Shown: piece by piece, positions 24,301 to 37,530 of the stretch
Layout of the letters: every line of letters begins with the position of its first letter
How positions within the stretch are numbered: position 1 is the stretch's first letter
DNA from: Agelas oroides
Taxonomy: Eukaryota > Porifera > Demospongiae > Agelasida > Agelasidae
Assembly: GCA_949130485.1 (NCBI GenBank)
Contig: OX422205.1
Coordinates: 4,384,415-4,448,414 of the forward strand
Length of the DNA stretch: 64,000 nt
Reading direction: 5' to 3'
Translations under genes and position numbers: made by a program
The notes under the pieces: model-generated
What the model saw: only the letters and a program-made list of their open reading frames with translations
Databases searched by the model: none
Told to the model about the DNA's origin: nothing

Positions 24301-27300
24301 AGTAGAGGAAAGTAGAGTCAAGTAGAGCCATGGTAGTATGTAGTAGAGTCATGTAGAGTCAAGTAGAGCCATGGTAGAATATAGAAGAGTAATGATAGAG
24401 TGTAGTAGAGGTAAGTAGAACCAAGTAGGGCCATGGTAGAGTGTAGTGGAGTCAAGTAGAGTCAAGAAGAGCAATGGTAGAATGAAGTACAATCATGTAG
24501 ATCAAGTAGAGCCTTGGTAGAATGTAGTAGAGCCATGGTAGAATGAAGTAGAGCCACATACTGCAAAGTAGAGCCATAGTAGAGTGAAGTAGACCCAAGT
24601 AGAGCCATTGCAGGGTGTAGTAGAGTCATGTAGAGTCAAGTAGAGCCATGATAGAGTGTAGTAGAGTCATATAGACTCAAGTAGAGTCATGGTAGAGTGT
24701 AGTAGAATGAAGAAGTGTCAAGTACGGCCATGGTAGAATGTAGTAGAGTCATGTAGAGTCAAGTAGAGACTTGGTAAAATGTAGTAGAGCCATGGCAGAC
24801 TGTAGTAGTGCCAGTTACAGCCAAGTAGAACCATGGTAGAGTGGAGTACAGTCATGTGGAGCCGAGTGGAGGTGTGGTAGAGTGTAGTAGAGGAAAGTAG
24901 AGTCAAGTAGAGCCATTGTAGAATGTAGTAGAGTCATGTAGAGTCAAGTAGAGCCATGGTAGAGTGTAGTAGAGTGAAGTGGAGTCAAGTACGGCCATGG
25001 TAGAATGTAGTAGAGTCATGTAGAGTCAAGTAGAGCCTTGGTAGAATGTAGTAGAGCCAGCAGACTGTGGTACAGCCAAGTAGATCCATGGTAGAGAGTA
25101 GTAGAGTCTTGTCGAAGCTAGTAGAGCCATGGTAAAATGTAGAAGAGTAATGATAGAGTGTAGTGGAGCTAAATAGAACCAAGTAGAGCCATGGTAGAGT
25201 GTAGTGGAGTCAAGTAGAGTCAAGAAGAGCAATGGTGGAAGGAAGTAGAATCATGTAGAGTCAAGTAGAGTCTTGGTAGAATGTAGTAGAATCATGTAGA
25301 GTCAAGTATAGAGTCAAGTAGAGCCTTGGTAGAGTGTAGTAGAGGAATGTAGAGTCAAGTAGAGCCATGGTAGAATGTAGTAGAGTCATGTAGAGTCAAG
25401 TAGAGCCATGGTAGAGTGTAGTGGAGTCATATAGAGTCAAGTAGAGCCATGGTAGAGTGTAGTAGAGTGAAGACGAGTCAAGTTCGGCCATGGTAGAATG
25501 TAGTAGAGTCATGTAGAGTCAAGTAGAGACTTGGTAAAATGTAGTAGAGCCATGGCAGACTGTTGTAGTGCCAGGTACAGCCAAGTAGATCCATGGTATC
25601 GTGTAGTAGAGTCATGTCGAAGCTAGCAGAGCCACGGTAGAATGTAGAAGAGTAATGATAGAGTGTAGTAGAAATAAGGAGGAACAAGTACAGCCATGGT
25701 AGACTGTAGTAGAGTCAAGTAGAGTCAAGAAGAGCAATGGTGGAATGAAGTAGAGTCATGTAGAGTCAAGTAGAGCCTTGGTAGAGTATAGTAGAGCCAT
25801 GGAAGTGTGAAGTAAAGCCACGTAGAGCAAAGTAGAGCAATAGTAGAGTCAAGTAGAAACAAGTAGAGCCATTGTAGTGTGCAGTAGAGTCATGTGGAGC
25901 AGAGTACAGACGTGGTAGAGTGAAGTAGAGGAAAGTAGAGTCAAGTAGAGCCATGGTAGTATGTAGTAGAGTCATGTAGAGTCAAGTATAGCCATGGTAG
26001 AGTGTAGTAGAGTCATGTAGAGTCAAGTAGAGACATGGTAGAGTGTAGAAGAGTGAAGTAGAGTCAAGTAGAGCCTTGGTAGAATGTAGTAGAGCCATGC
26101 TAGTGTGTAGTAGAGCCACGTAGAGCAAAGTAGAGCCATAGTAGTGTGAAGTAGAACCAAGTAGAGCAATGTTAGAGTGTAGTAGAGTCAAGTAGATTCA
26201 AGAAGAGGAATGGTGGAATGAAGTAGAGTCATGTAGAGCCAAGTAGAGCCTTGGTAGAATGTAGTAGAGCCATGGTAGAGTGTAGTAGAGCCACGTAGAG
26301 CAAAATAGAGCAATAGTGAAGTAGAATCAAGTAGAGTCATTATAGAGCGTAGTAGAGTCATGTGTAGCCGAGTTGAGGCGTGGTAGAGTGCAGTAAAAGG
26401 AAAGTAGAGTCAAGCAGAGTCAAGAAGAGCAATGGTGGGAGGAAGTTGAATCATGTAGAGTCAAGTAGAGTCTTGGTAGAATGTAGTAGAATCATGTAGA
26501 GTCAACTACACTCAAGTAGAGCCTTGGTAGATTGTAGTAGAGGAAAGTAGAGTCAAGTAGAGCGATGGTAGAATGTAGTAGAGTCATGTAGAGTAAAGTA
26601 GAGCCGTGGTAGAGTGTAGTAGAGTGAAGAAGAATCAAGTACGGCCATGGTAGAATGTAGTAGAGTCATGTAGAGTCAAGTAGAGACTTGGTAAAATGTA
26701 GTAGAGCCATGGCAGACTGTTGTAGTGCCAGGTACAGCCATGTAGATCCATGGTAGCATGTAGTAGAGTCATGTCGAAGCTAGTAGAGCCACGGTTGAAT
26801 GTAGAAGAGTAATGATAGAGTGTAGTAGAGATAAGTAGAAACAAGTACAGCCATGGTAGAGTGTAGTAGAGTCAAGTAGAGTCAAGAAGAGCAATGGTGG
26901 AATGAAGTAGAGTCATGTAGAGTCAAGTAGAGCCTTGGTAGAATATAGTAGAGCCATGGTAGAGTGTAGTAGAGCCACGTAGAGCAAAGGAGAGCAATAG
27001 TAGAGTGAAGTAGAACCAAGTAGAGCCATTGTAGAGTGCAGTAGAGTCATGTGGAGCAGAGTGGAGGTGTGCTAGAGTGAAGTAGAGGAAAGTAGAGTCA
27101 AGTGGAGGATTTGTACAATGTAGTAGAGTCATATAGAGTCAAGTAGAACCATGGTAGAGTGTAGTAGAGTGAAGTAGAGTCATGTAGAGTCAAGTAGAGC
27201 CTTGGTAGAATGTAGTAGAGCCAGTAGACTGTAGTAGTGCCAGGTACAGCCAAGTAGATCCATGGTATAGTGTAGTAGAGTCATGTCGAAGCTAGTAGAG

Positions 27301-30300
27301 CCACGGTAGAATGTAGATGAGTAATGATAGAGTGCAGTGGAGCTAAGTAGAAGCCGAGTGGAGGCGTGGTAGAGGAAAGTAGAGTCAAGTAGAGCCATGG
27401 TATAATGTAGTAGAGTCATGTAGAGTCAAGTAGAGCCATGGTACAGTGTAATGGAGTGAAGTACAGTCAAGAAGAGCAATGGTGGAATGAAGTACAATCA
27501 TGTAGATCAAGTAGAGCCTTGATAGAATGTAGTAGAGCCATGGTAGCGTGTAGTAGAGCCAAGTAGAGCAAAGTAGAGCCATAGTAGAGTGAAGTAGAAC
27601 CAAGTAGAGCCATTGTAGAGTGTAGTAGAGTCATGTGGAGCCGAGTAGAGGCGTGGTAGAGTGTAGTAGAGGAAAGTAGAGTCAAGTAGAGCCATGGTAG
27701 TATGTAGTAGAGTCATGTAGAGTCAAGTAGCGCCATGGTAGAGCGTAGTAGAGTGATATAGAGTCAAGTAGAGCAATGGTAGAGTGTAGTATAGTCAAGT
27801 AGAGTCAAGTACGGCCATGGTAGAATGTAGTAGAGTCATGTAGAGTCAAGTAGAGACTTGGTAGAATGTAGTAGAGGCATGGCAGACTGGAGTAGAGGCA
27901 GCTACAGCCAAGTGGATCGATGGAAGAGTGTAGTAGAGTCATGTCGAAGCTAGTAGTGCCTTGGTACAATGTAGAAGAGTAATTCATGATAGAGTGTAGT
28001 AGAGCTAAGTAGAACCAAATTGAGCCATGGTAGAGTGTAGTAGAGTCAAGTAGGGTCCAGAAGAGCAATGGTGGAATGAAGTAGAGTCATGTAAACTCAA
28101 GTAGAGCCTTGGCAGAATGCAGTAAAGCCATGGTAGAGTGCAGTAGAACCACGTAGAGCCATTGTAGAGTGTAGTAGAGTCATGTGGAGCCGAGCAGAGG
28201 CGTGGTAGAGTGTAGTAGAGTAAAGTAGAGTCAAGTAGAGCCATGGTAGAGTGTAGTAGAGTGAAGTAGAGTCAAGTACGGCCATGGTAGAATGTTGTAC
28301 AGTCATGTTGAGTCAAGTAGACCCTTGGTAGAATATAGTAGAGCCATGGTAGAGTATAGTAGAGCCACGTAGAGCAACGTAGAGCCATAGTAGAGTGAAG
28401 TAGAACCAAGTAGAGCCATTGTAGGGTGTAGTAGAGGCATGTGGAGCCAAATCGAGGTGTGGTAGAGTGTAGTAGAAGAAAGTAGAGTCAAGTAGAGCAA
28501 TGGTAGAATTTAGTAGAGCCATGTAGAGTCAAGTAGAGCCATGGTAGAGTGTAGTAGAGTCAAGTACAGTCAAGTACGGCCATGGTAGAATGTAGTAGAG
28601 TCACGTAGAGTCAAGTAGAGCCATGACAGAGTGTAGTACAGTGAAGTAGAGTCAAGTACAGCCATGGTAGAATGTAGTAGAGTCATGTAGAGTCAAGTAG
28701 AGCCTTGGTAGAATGTAGTAGAGCCAGCAGACTGTAGTAGTGCCAGGTACAGCCAAGTAGAACCATGGTAGAGAGTAGTAGAGTCATGTCGAAGCTAGTA
28801 CAGCCACGGTAGAATGTAGAAGATTAATGATAGAGTGTAGTGGAGCTAAGTAGAACCAAGTAGAGCCATGGTAGAGTGTAGTGGAATCAAGTAGAGTCAA
28901 GAAGAGCAATGGTGGAATGAAGTAAAATCATGTAGATCTAGTAGAGCCTTGGTAGAATGTAGTAGAGCCATGGTAGAGTGTAGTAGAGCCACGTAGAGCA
29001 AAGTAGAGCCATAGTAGAGTGAAGTAGAACCAAGTAGAGCCATTGTAGAGTGTAGTAGAATCATGTGGAGCTGAGTAGAGGCGTGGTAGAGTGTAGTAGA
29101 GGAAAGTAGAGTCAAGTAGAGCCATGGTAGTATGTAGTAGAGTCATGTAGAGTCAAGGAGAGCCATGGTAGAATATAGAAGAGTAATGATAGAGTGTAGT
29201 AGACGTAAGTAGAACCAAGTAGGGCCATGGTAGAATGTAGTGGAGTCAAGTACAGTCAAGAAGAGCAATGGTGGAATGAAGTAGAATCATGTAGATCAAG
29301 TAGAGCCTTGGTAGAATGTAGTAGAGCCATGGTAGAATGAAGTAGAGCCACGTACTGTAAAGTAGAGCCATAGTGAAGTGAAGTAGAACCAAGTAGAGCC
29401 ATTGCAGTGTGTAGTAGAGTCATGTAGAGTCAAGTAGAGCCATGGTAGAATGTAGTAGAGTCATGTAGAGTCAAGTAGAGACTTGGTAAAATGTAGTAGA
29501 GCCATGGCAGACTGTAGTAGTGCCAGCTACAGCCAAGTAGAACCATGGTAGAGTGGAGTAGAGTCATGTGGAGCCGAGTGGAGGTGTGGTAGAGTGTAGT
29601 AGAGGAAAGTAGAGTCAAGTAGAGCCATTGTAGAATGTAATAGAGTCATGTAGAGTCAAGTAGAGCCATGGTAGAGTGTAGTAGAGTGAAGTAGAGTCAA
29701 GTACGGCCATGGTAGAATGTAGTAGAGTCATGTAGAGTCAAGTAGAGCCTAGGTAGAATGTAGTAGAGCCAGCAGACTGTGGTACAGCCAAGTAGATCCA
29801 TGGTAGAGAGTAGTAGAGTCTTGTCGAAGCTAGTAGAGCCACGGTAAAATGTAGAAGAGTAATGATAGAGTGTAGTGGAGCTAAATAGAACCAAGTAGAG
29901 CCATGGTAGAGTGTAGTGGAGTCAAGTAGAGTCAAGAAGAGCAATGGTGGAAGGAAGTAGAATCATGTAGAGTCAAGTAGGGTCTTGGTAGAATCTAGTA
30001 GAATCATGTATAGTCAAGTAGAGTCAAGTAGAGCCTTGCTAGAGTGTAGTAGAGGAGTGTAGAGTCAAGTAGAGCCATGGTAGAATGTAGTAGAGTCATG
30101 TAGAGTCAAGTAGAGCCATGGTAGAGTGTAGTGGAGTCATATACAGTCAAGTACAGCCATGGTAGAGTGTAGTAGAGTGAAGAAGAGCCAAGTACGGCCA
30201 TGGTAGAATGTAGTAGAGTCATGTAGAGTCAAGTAGAGACTTGGTAAAATGTAGTAGAGCCATGGCAGACTGTTGTAGTGCCAGGTACAGCCAAGTAGAT

Positions 30301-31850
30301 CCATGGTAGCGTGTAGTAGAGTCATGTCGAAGCTAGCAGAGCCACGGTAGAATGTAGAAGAGTAATGATAGAGTGTAGTAGAAATAAGGAGGAACAAGTA
30401 CAGCAATGGTAGAGTGTAGTGAAGGCAAGTAGAGTCAAGAAGAGCAATGGTGGAATGAAGTAGTGTCATGTAGAGTCAAGTATAGCCTTGGAAGAATATA
30501 GTAGCGCCATGGTAGTGTGTAGTAGAGCCACGTAGAGCAAAGTAGAGCAATAGTAGAGTGAAGTAGAACCAAGTAGAGCCATTGTAGAGTGCAGTAGAGT
30601 CATGTGGAGCAGAGTGCAGGCATAGTAGAGTGAAGTAGAGGAAAGTAGAGTCAAGTAGAGGATTTGTACAATGTAGTAGAGTCACATAGAGTCAAGTAGA
30701 TCCAGGGTAGAGTGTAGTAGAGTGAAGTAGAGTCAAGTACGGCCATGGTAGAATGTAGTACAGTCATGTAGAGTCAAGTAAAGCCTTGGTAGAATGTAGT
30801 AGAGCCAGCAGACTGTAGTAGTGCCAGGTACAGCCAAGTAGATTCATGGTAGAGTGTAGTAGAGTCACGTCGAAGCTAGTAGAGCCACGGTAGAATGTAG
30901 ATGAGTGACGATAGAGTGTAGTGGAGGTAAGTAGAACCAAGTAGAGCCATGGTAGAGTGTAGTGGAGTCAAGTAGAGTCAAGAAGAGCAATGGTGGAATG
31001 AAGTACAATCATGTAGATCAAGTTGAGCCTTGGTAGAATGTAGTAGAGCCATGGTAGAGTGTAGTAGAGCCAAGTAGAGCAAAGTAGAGCCATAGTAGAG
31101 TGAAGTAGCACCAAGTAGAGCCATTGTAGAGTGTAGTAGAGTCATGTGGAGCCGAGTAGAGGCGTGGTAGAGTGTAGTAGAGGAAAGTAGAGTCAAGTAG
31201 AGCCATGGTAGTATGTAGTAGAGTCATGTAGAGTCAAGTATAGCCATGGTAGAGTGTAGTAGAGTCATGTAGAGTCAAGTAGAGACATGGTAGAGTGTAG
31301 AAGAGTGAAGTAGAGTCAAGTAGATCCATGGTAGTATGAAGTAGAGTCATGTAGAGTCAAGTGTAGCCATGGTAGAGTGTAGTAGAGTCATGTAGAGTCA
31401 AGTAGAGACATGGTAGAGTGTAGAAGAGTGAAGTAGAGTCAAGTAGAGCCTTGGTAGAATGTAATAGAGCCATACTAGTGTGTAGTAGAGCCTTGGTAGA
31501 ATGTAGTAGAGCCATACTAGTGTGTAGTAGAGCCACGTATAGCAAAGTAGAGCCATAGTAGAGTGAAGTAGAACCAAGTAGAGCAATGTTAGAGTGTATT
31601 AGAGTCAAGTAGAGTCAAGAAGAGCAATGGTGGAATGAAGTAGAGTCATGTAGAGCCAAGTAGAGCCTTGGTAGAATGTAGTAGAGCCATGGTAGAGTGT
31701 AGTAGAGCCACGTAGAGCAAAGTAGAGCAATAGTAGGGTAAAGTAGAACCAAGTAGAGTCATTATAGAGCGTAGTAGAGTCATGTGGAGCCGAGTTGAGG
31801 CGTGGTAGAGTGCAGTAGAGGAAAGTAGAGTCAAGTAGATTCATGGAAGA
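21360..31850. repeat. ~5-kb super-repeat (2 copies, variable length)
   Basis: Long co-linear similarity links about 21,360-26,450 to about 26,460-31,850. Corresponding landmarks shift as indels accumulate: 21,532 to 26,635 (5103 bp), 22,291 to 27,467 (5176), 23,271 to 28,054 (4783), 24,718 to 29,430 (4712). The rare run AGGGTCCAGAAG at 23,268-23,280 and its copy at 28,053 make the pairing firm in the middle. Within each copy, shorter segments are themselves related, for example about 21,360 with 25,260. Exact ends are uncertain because all parts are similar. Confidence 0.75.
31448..31531. repeat. Local 42-bp direct duplication
   Basis: The module beginning GCCTTGGTAGAATGTA and ending with the rare CATACTAGTGTGTAG form occurs at 31448-31489 and again at 31490-31531, with one base difference. 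The equivalent place in the other super-repeat copy, near 26,070, has a single copy. This is a fresh one-module slippage or exchange event. Confidence 0.9.
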
Positions 31851-34800
31851 ATGTAGTAGACTCATGTAGAGTCAAGTAGAGCCATGGTAGAGTGTAGTAG
31901 AGTGAAGTAGAGTCAAGTACGGCCAGGGTAGAAGGTAGTAGAGTCATGTAGAGTCAAGTAGAGCCTTGATAGAATGTAGTAGAGCCATGGCAGACTGAAA
32001 TTGTGCCATGTACAGCCAAGTAGATCCATGGTAGAGTGTAGTAGAGTCATGTCGAAGGTAGTATAGAGCCATGATAGAATATAGAAGAGTAATGATAGAG
32101 GGTAGTGGAGCTAAGTAGAACCAAGTAGAGCCATGGTAGAATGTAGTGTAGTCAAGTAGAGTCAAGAAGAGCAATGATGGAATGAAGTAGAATCATGTAC
32201 ATCAAGTAGAACTTTGGTAGAATGTCATAGAACCATGGTAGAGTGCAGTAGCGCCACATAGAGCCATTGTAGGGTGTAGTAGAGTCATGTGGAGCCGCGT
32301 AGAGGCGTGGTAGAGTGTAGTAGAGGAAAGTAGAGTCAAGTAGACCTATGCTATAGAGTGTAGTAGAGTCATGTAGAGTCAAGTAGAGACATGGTACAGT
32401 GTAGAAGAGTGAAGTAGAGTCAAGTAGAGCCTTTGTAGAATGTAGTAGAGCCATGCTAGTGCGTAGTAGATCCACGTAGAGCAACGTAGAGCCATAGTAG
32501 AGTGAAGTAGAACCAAGTAGAGCGATGGTAGAGTGTAGTAGAGTCAAGTAGAGTCAAGAAGAGCAATGGTGGAATGAAGTAGAGTCATGTAGAGTCAAGT
32601 AGAGCCTTTGTAGAATATAGTAGAGCCATGGTAGGGTGTAGTAGAGCCACGTAGAGCAAAGTAGAGCCATAGTAGAGTGAAGTAGAACCAAGTAGAACCA
32701 TTGTAGAGTGTAGTAGAGTGAAGTAGAGTCAAGTTCGGCCATGGTAGAATGTAGTAGAGTAAGGTAGAGTCAAGTAGAGCCATGGTAGAGTGTAGTAGAG
32801 TCATGTAGAGTCAAGTAGAACCATGGTAGAGTTTAGTAGAGTGAAGGAGAGTCAAGTTCGGCCATGGTAGAATGTAGTAGAGTCACGTAGAGTCAATTAG
32901 AGCCATGTAGAGTGTAGTAGAGTGAAGTAGATTCAAGTTCGGCCATGGTAGAATGTAGTAGAGTCAGGTAGAGTCAAGTAGAGCCATGGTAGAGTATAGT
33001 AGAGTCATGTAGAGTCAAGTAGAGCCATGGAAGAGTTTAGTAGAGTGAAGTAGAGTCAACTACGGACATGGTAGAATGTAGTTGAGCCATGGCAGAATGT
33101 AGTAGTGCCAGGTACAGCCAAGTAGATCCATGGTAGAGTGTAGTAAAGTCATGTCGAAGCTAGTAGAACCACGGTAGAATGGAGAAGAGTAATGATAGAG
33201 TGTAGTAGAGCTAAGTAGAACCAAGTAGAGCGATGGTAGAGTGTAGTAGTGTCAAGTAGAGTCAAGAAGAGCAATGGTGGAATGAACTAGAGTCATGTAG
33301 AGCCAAGTAGAGCCTTGGTAGAATGTAGTAGAGCCATGGTAGAGTGCAAAGAGCCACGTAGAGCCATTGTAGGGTGTAGTAGAGTCATGTGGACCCGAGT
33401 AGAGGCGTGGTAGAGTGTAGTAGAGGAAAGTAGAGTCAAGTAGACCTATGCTAGAGTGTAGTAGAGCCATGTAGAGTCAAGTAGAGACATGGTAGAGTGT
33501 AGAAGAGTGAAGTAGAGTCAAGTAGAGCCTTGGTAGAATGTAGTAGAGCCATGCTAGTGTGTAGTAGATCCACGTAGAGCAAAGTAGAGCCATAGTAGAG
33601 TGAAGTAGAACCAAGTAGAGCCATGGTAGAGTGTAGTAGAGTCGAGTAGAGTCAAGAAGAGCAATGGTGGAATCAAGTAGAGTCATGTAGAGTCAAGTAG
33701 AGCCTTGGTAGAATATAGTAGAGCCATGATAGGGTGTAGTAGAGCCACGTAGAGGAAAGTAGAGCCATAGTAGAGTGAAGTAGAACCAAGTAGAGCCATT
33801 GTAGAGTGCAGTAGAGTCATGTGGAGCTGAGTGGAGGCGTGGTAGAGGAAAGCAGAGTCAAGTAGAGCCATGGTAGAATGTAGTAGAGTCATGTAGAGTC
33901 AAGTAGAGCCATGGTAGAGTGTAATAGAGTGAAGTAGAGTCAAGTAGAGCCTTGGTAGAATGTAGTAGAGCAATGGCAGACTGTAGTAGTGCCAGGTACA
34001 GCCAAGAAGATCCATGGTAGAGTGTAATAGAGTCATGTCGAAGCTGGTAGAGCCACGGTAGAATGTAGAAAAGTAATGATAGAGTGTAGTGGAGCTAAGT
34101 AGAACCAAGTAGAGCATTGGTAGAGTGTAGTGGAGTCAAGTAGAGTCAAGAAGAGCAATTGTGGAATGAAGTAGAATCATGTAGATCAAGTAGAGCCTTG
34201 GTAGAATGTAGTAGAGCCATGGTACAGTGCAGTAGAGCCACATAGAGCCATTGTAGGGTGTAGTAGAGTCATGTGGAGCCGAGTAGAGGCATGGTAGAGT
34301 GTAGTAGAGGAAAGTAGAGTCAAGTAGAGCTATGGTAGTATGTAGTAGAGTAATGTAGAGTCAAGTATAGCCATGGTAGAGTGTAGTAGAGTCATGTAGA
34401 GTCAAGTAGAGACATGGTAGAGTGTAGAAGAGTGAAGTAGAGTCAAGTAGAGCCTTGGAAGAATGTAGTAGAGCCATGCTAGTGTGTAGTAGAGCCAAGT
34501 AGAGCAAAGTAGAGCCATAGTAGAGTGAAGTAGAACCAAGTAGAGCCATGGTAGAGTGTAGTAGAGTCAAGTAGAGTCAAGAAGAGCAATGGTGGAATGA
34601 AGTAGAGTCATGTAGATTCAAGTATAGCCATGGTAGAGTGTAGTAGAGTCATGTAGAGTCAAGTAGAGACATGGTATAGAGTCTAGAAGAGTGAAGTAGA
34701 GTCAAGTAGAGCCTTGGTAGAATATAGTAGAGCCATGGTAGAGTGTAGTAGAGCCACGTAGAGCAAAGTAGAGCCATAGTAGAGTGAAGTAGAACCAAGT

Positions 34801-35400
34801 AGAACCATTGTAGAGTGAAGTAGAGTCATGTGGAGCCGAGTGGAGGCGTGGTAGAGGAAAGTAGAGTCAAGTAGAGCCATGGTAGAATGTAGTAGAGTCA
34901 TGTAGAGTCAAGTAGAGCCATGGTAGAGTGTAGTAGAGTGAAGTAGAGTCAAGTACGGCCATGGTAGAATGTAGTAGAGTCATGTAGAGTCAAGTAGAGC
35001 CTTGGTAGAATGTAGTAGACCCATGGCAGACTGCAGTAGTGCCAGGTACAGCCAAGAAGATCCATGGTAGAGTGTAGTAGAGTCATGTCAAAGCTAGTAG
35101 AGCCACGGTAGAATGTAGAAAAGTAATGATAGAGTGTAGTGGAGCTAAGTAGAACCAAGTAGAGCCATGGTAGAGTGTAGTGGAGTCAAGTAGAGTCAAG
35201 AAGAGCAATTGTGGAATGAAGTAGAATCATGTAGATCAACTAGAGCCTTGGTAGAATGTAGTATAGCCATGGTAGAGTGCAGTAGAGCCACATAGAGCCA
35301 TTGTAGGGTGTAGTAGAGTCATGTGGAGCCGAGTAGAGGCGTGGTAGTGTGTAGTAGAGGAAAGAGGAGTCAAGTAGAGCCATGGTAGAGTGAAGTAGAG
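31850..35400. repeat. Satellite B mosaic block (31.9-35.4 kb)
   Basis: Mixed modules with no clean local period. The part at about 31,605-32,170 has relatives at about 52,570-53,330 and 57,540-58,150. The part at about 33,250-33,470, marked by a shortened GAGTGCAAAGAGCCACG junction, is the first of a type that recurs at about 37,703, 39,284, 41,759, 45,382, 47,344, 48,781, 50,743 and 56,083. TTCGG-bearing modules become frequent from about 32,730. Confidence 0.7.
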
Positions 35401-37530
35401 TGAAGTAGAGTCAAGTTCGGCCATGGTAGAATGTAGTAAAGTCATGTACAGTCAAGTAGAACCATGGTAGAGTGTAGTAGAGTGAAGTAGAGTCAAGTTC
35501 GGCCATGGTAGAATGTAGTAGAGTCAGGTAGAGTCAAGTAGAGCCATGGTAGAGTGTAGTAGAGTCATGTAGAGTCAAGTAGAGCCATGGTAGAGTGCAG
35601 TAGAGTGAAGTAGAGTCAAGTACGGCCATGGTAGAATGTAGTAGAGCCATGGCAGACTGTAGTAGAACCAGGTACAGCCAAGTAGATCCATGGTAGAGTG
35701 TAGTAGAGTCATGTCGAAGCTAGTAGAGCCACGGTAGAATGTAGAAGAGTAATGATAGAGTGTAGTAGAGCTAAGTAGAACCAAGTAGAGCCATGGTAGA
35801 GTGTAGTAGAGTGAAGTAGAGTCAAGTTCGGCCATGGTAGAATGTAGTAGAGTCAGGTAGAGTCAAGTAGAACCATGGTAGAGTGTAGTAGAGTCATGTA
35901 GTGTCAAGTATAGCCATGGTAGAGTGTAGTAGAGTGAAGTAGAGTCAAGTTCGGCCATGGTAGAATGTAGTAAAGTCATGTAGAGTCAAGTAGAGCCATG
36001 GTAGAGTGTAGTAGAGTGAAGTAGAGTCAAGTTCGGCCATGGTAGAATGTAGTAGAGTCAGGTAGAGTCAAGTAGAGCCATGGTAGAGTGTAGTAGAGTC
36101 ATGTAGAGTCAAGTAGAGCCATGGTAGAGTGCAGTAGAGTGAAGTAGATTCAAGTACGGCCATGGTAGAATGTAGTAGAGCCATGGCAGACTGTAGTAGA
36201 ACCAGGTACAGCCAAGTAGATCCATGGTAGAGTGTAGTAGAGTCATGTCGAAGCTAGTAGAGCCACGGTAGAATGTAGAAGAGTAATGATAGTGTAGTAG
36301 AGCTAAGTAGAACCAAGTAGAGCCATGGTAGAGTGTAGTAGAGTGAAGTAGAGTCAAGTTCGGCCATGGTAGAATGTAGTAGAGTCAGGTAGAGTCGAGT
36401 AGAACCATGGTAGAGTGTAGTAGAGTCATGTAGTGTCAAGTATAGCCATGGTAGAGTGTAGTAGAGTGAAGTAGAGTCACGTTCGGCCATGGTAGAATGT
36501 AGTAAAGTCATGTAGAGTCAAGTAGAGCCATGGTAGAGTGTAGTAGAGTGAAGTAGAGTCAAGTTCGGCCATGGTAGAATGTAGTAGAGTCAGGTAGAGT
36601 CAAGTAGAGCCATGGTAGAGTGTAGTAGAGTCAAGTAGAGTCAAGTACGGCCATGGTAGAATGTAGTAGAGCCATGGCAGACTGTAGTAGTGCCAGGTAC
36701 AGCCAAGTAGATCCATGGTAGAGTGTAGTAGAGTCATGTCTAAGCTAGTAGAGCCACGGTAGAATGTAGAAGAGTAATGATAGAGTGTAGTAGAGCTAAG
36801 TAGAACCAAGTAGAGCCATGGTAGAGTGTAGTAGAGTGAAGTAGAGTCAAGTTCGGCCATGGTAGAATGTAGTAGAGTCAGGTAGAGTCAAGTAGAACCA
36901 TGGTAGAGTGTAGTAGAGTCATGTAGAGTCAAGTAGAGCCATGGTAGAGTTTAGTAGAGTGAAGGAGAGTCAAGTTCGGCCATGGTAGAATGTAGTAGAG
37001 TCACGTAGTGTCAAATAGAGCCATGGTAGAGTGTAGTAGAGTGAAGTAGATTCAAGTTCGTCCATGGTAGAATGTAGTAGAGTCAGGTAGAGTCAAGTAG
37101 AGCCATGATAGAGTGTAGTAGAGTCATGTAGAGTCAACTAGAGCCATGGTAGAGTGTAGTAGAGTGAAGTAGAGTCAAGTTCGGCCATGGTAGAATGCAG
37201 TAGAGTCAGGTAGAGTCAAGTAGAACCATGGTAGAGTGTAGTAGAGTCATGTAGAGTCAAGTAGAGCCATGGTAGAGTTTAGTACAGTGAAGGAGAGTCA
37301 AGTTCGGCCATGGTAGAATGTATATAGTTGAGTCACGTAGTGTCAATTAGAGCCATGGTAGAGTGTAGTAGAGTGAAGTAGATTCAAGTTCGTCCATGGT
37401 AGAATGTAGTAGAGTCAGGTAGAGTCAAGTAGAGCCATGGTAGAGTGTAGTAGAGTCATGTAGAGTCAAGTAGAGCCATGGTAGAGTGTAGTAGAGTGAA
37501 GTAGAGTCAAGTACGGACATGGTAGAATGT
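35400..37530. repeat. Homogeneous 41-bp-register domain rich in GTTCGGCCATGG
   Basis: The cleanest stretch for reading the module size. TTCGG motifs start at 35416, 35498, 35827, 35950, 36032 and 36359, giving spacings of 82, 329, 123, 82 and 327 bp, which are multiples of 41 apart from 1-bp offsets. The 327 spacing carries a visible 2-bp loss in the marker block. The 329-bp interval resolves as modules of 41, 41, 41, 21, 41, 41, 62 and 41 bp. A 328-bp (8 x 41) tandem duplication links about 36,852 with 37,180. Confidence 0.88.
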
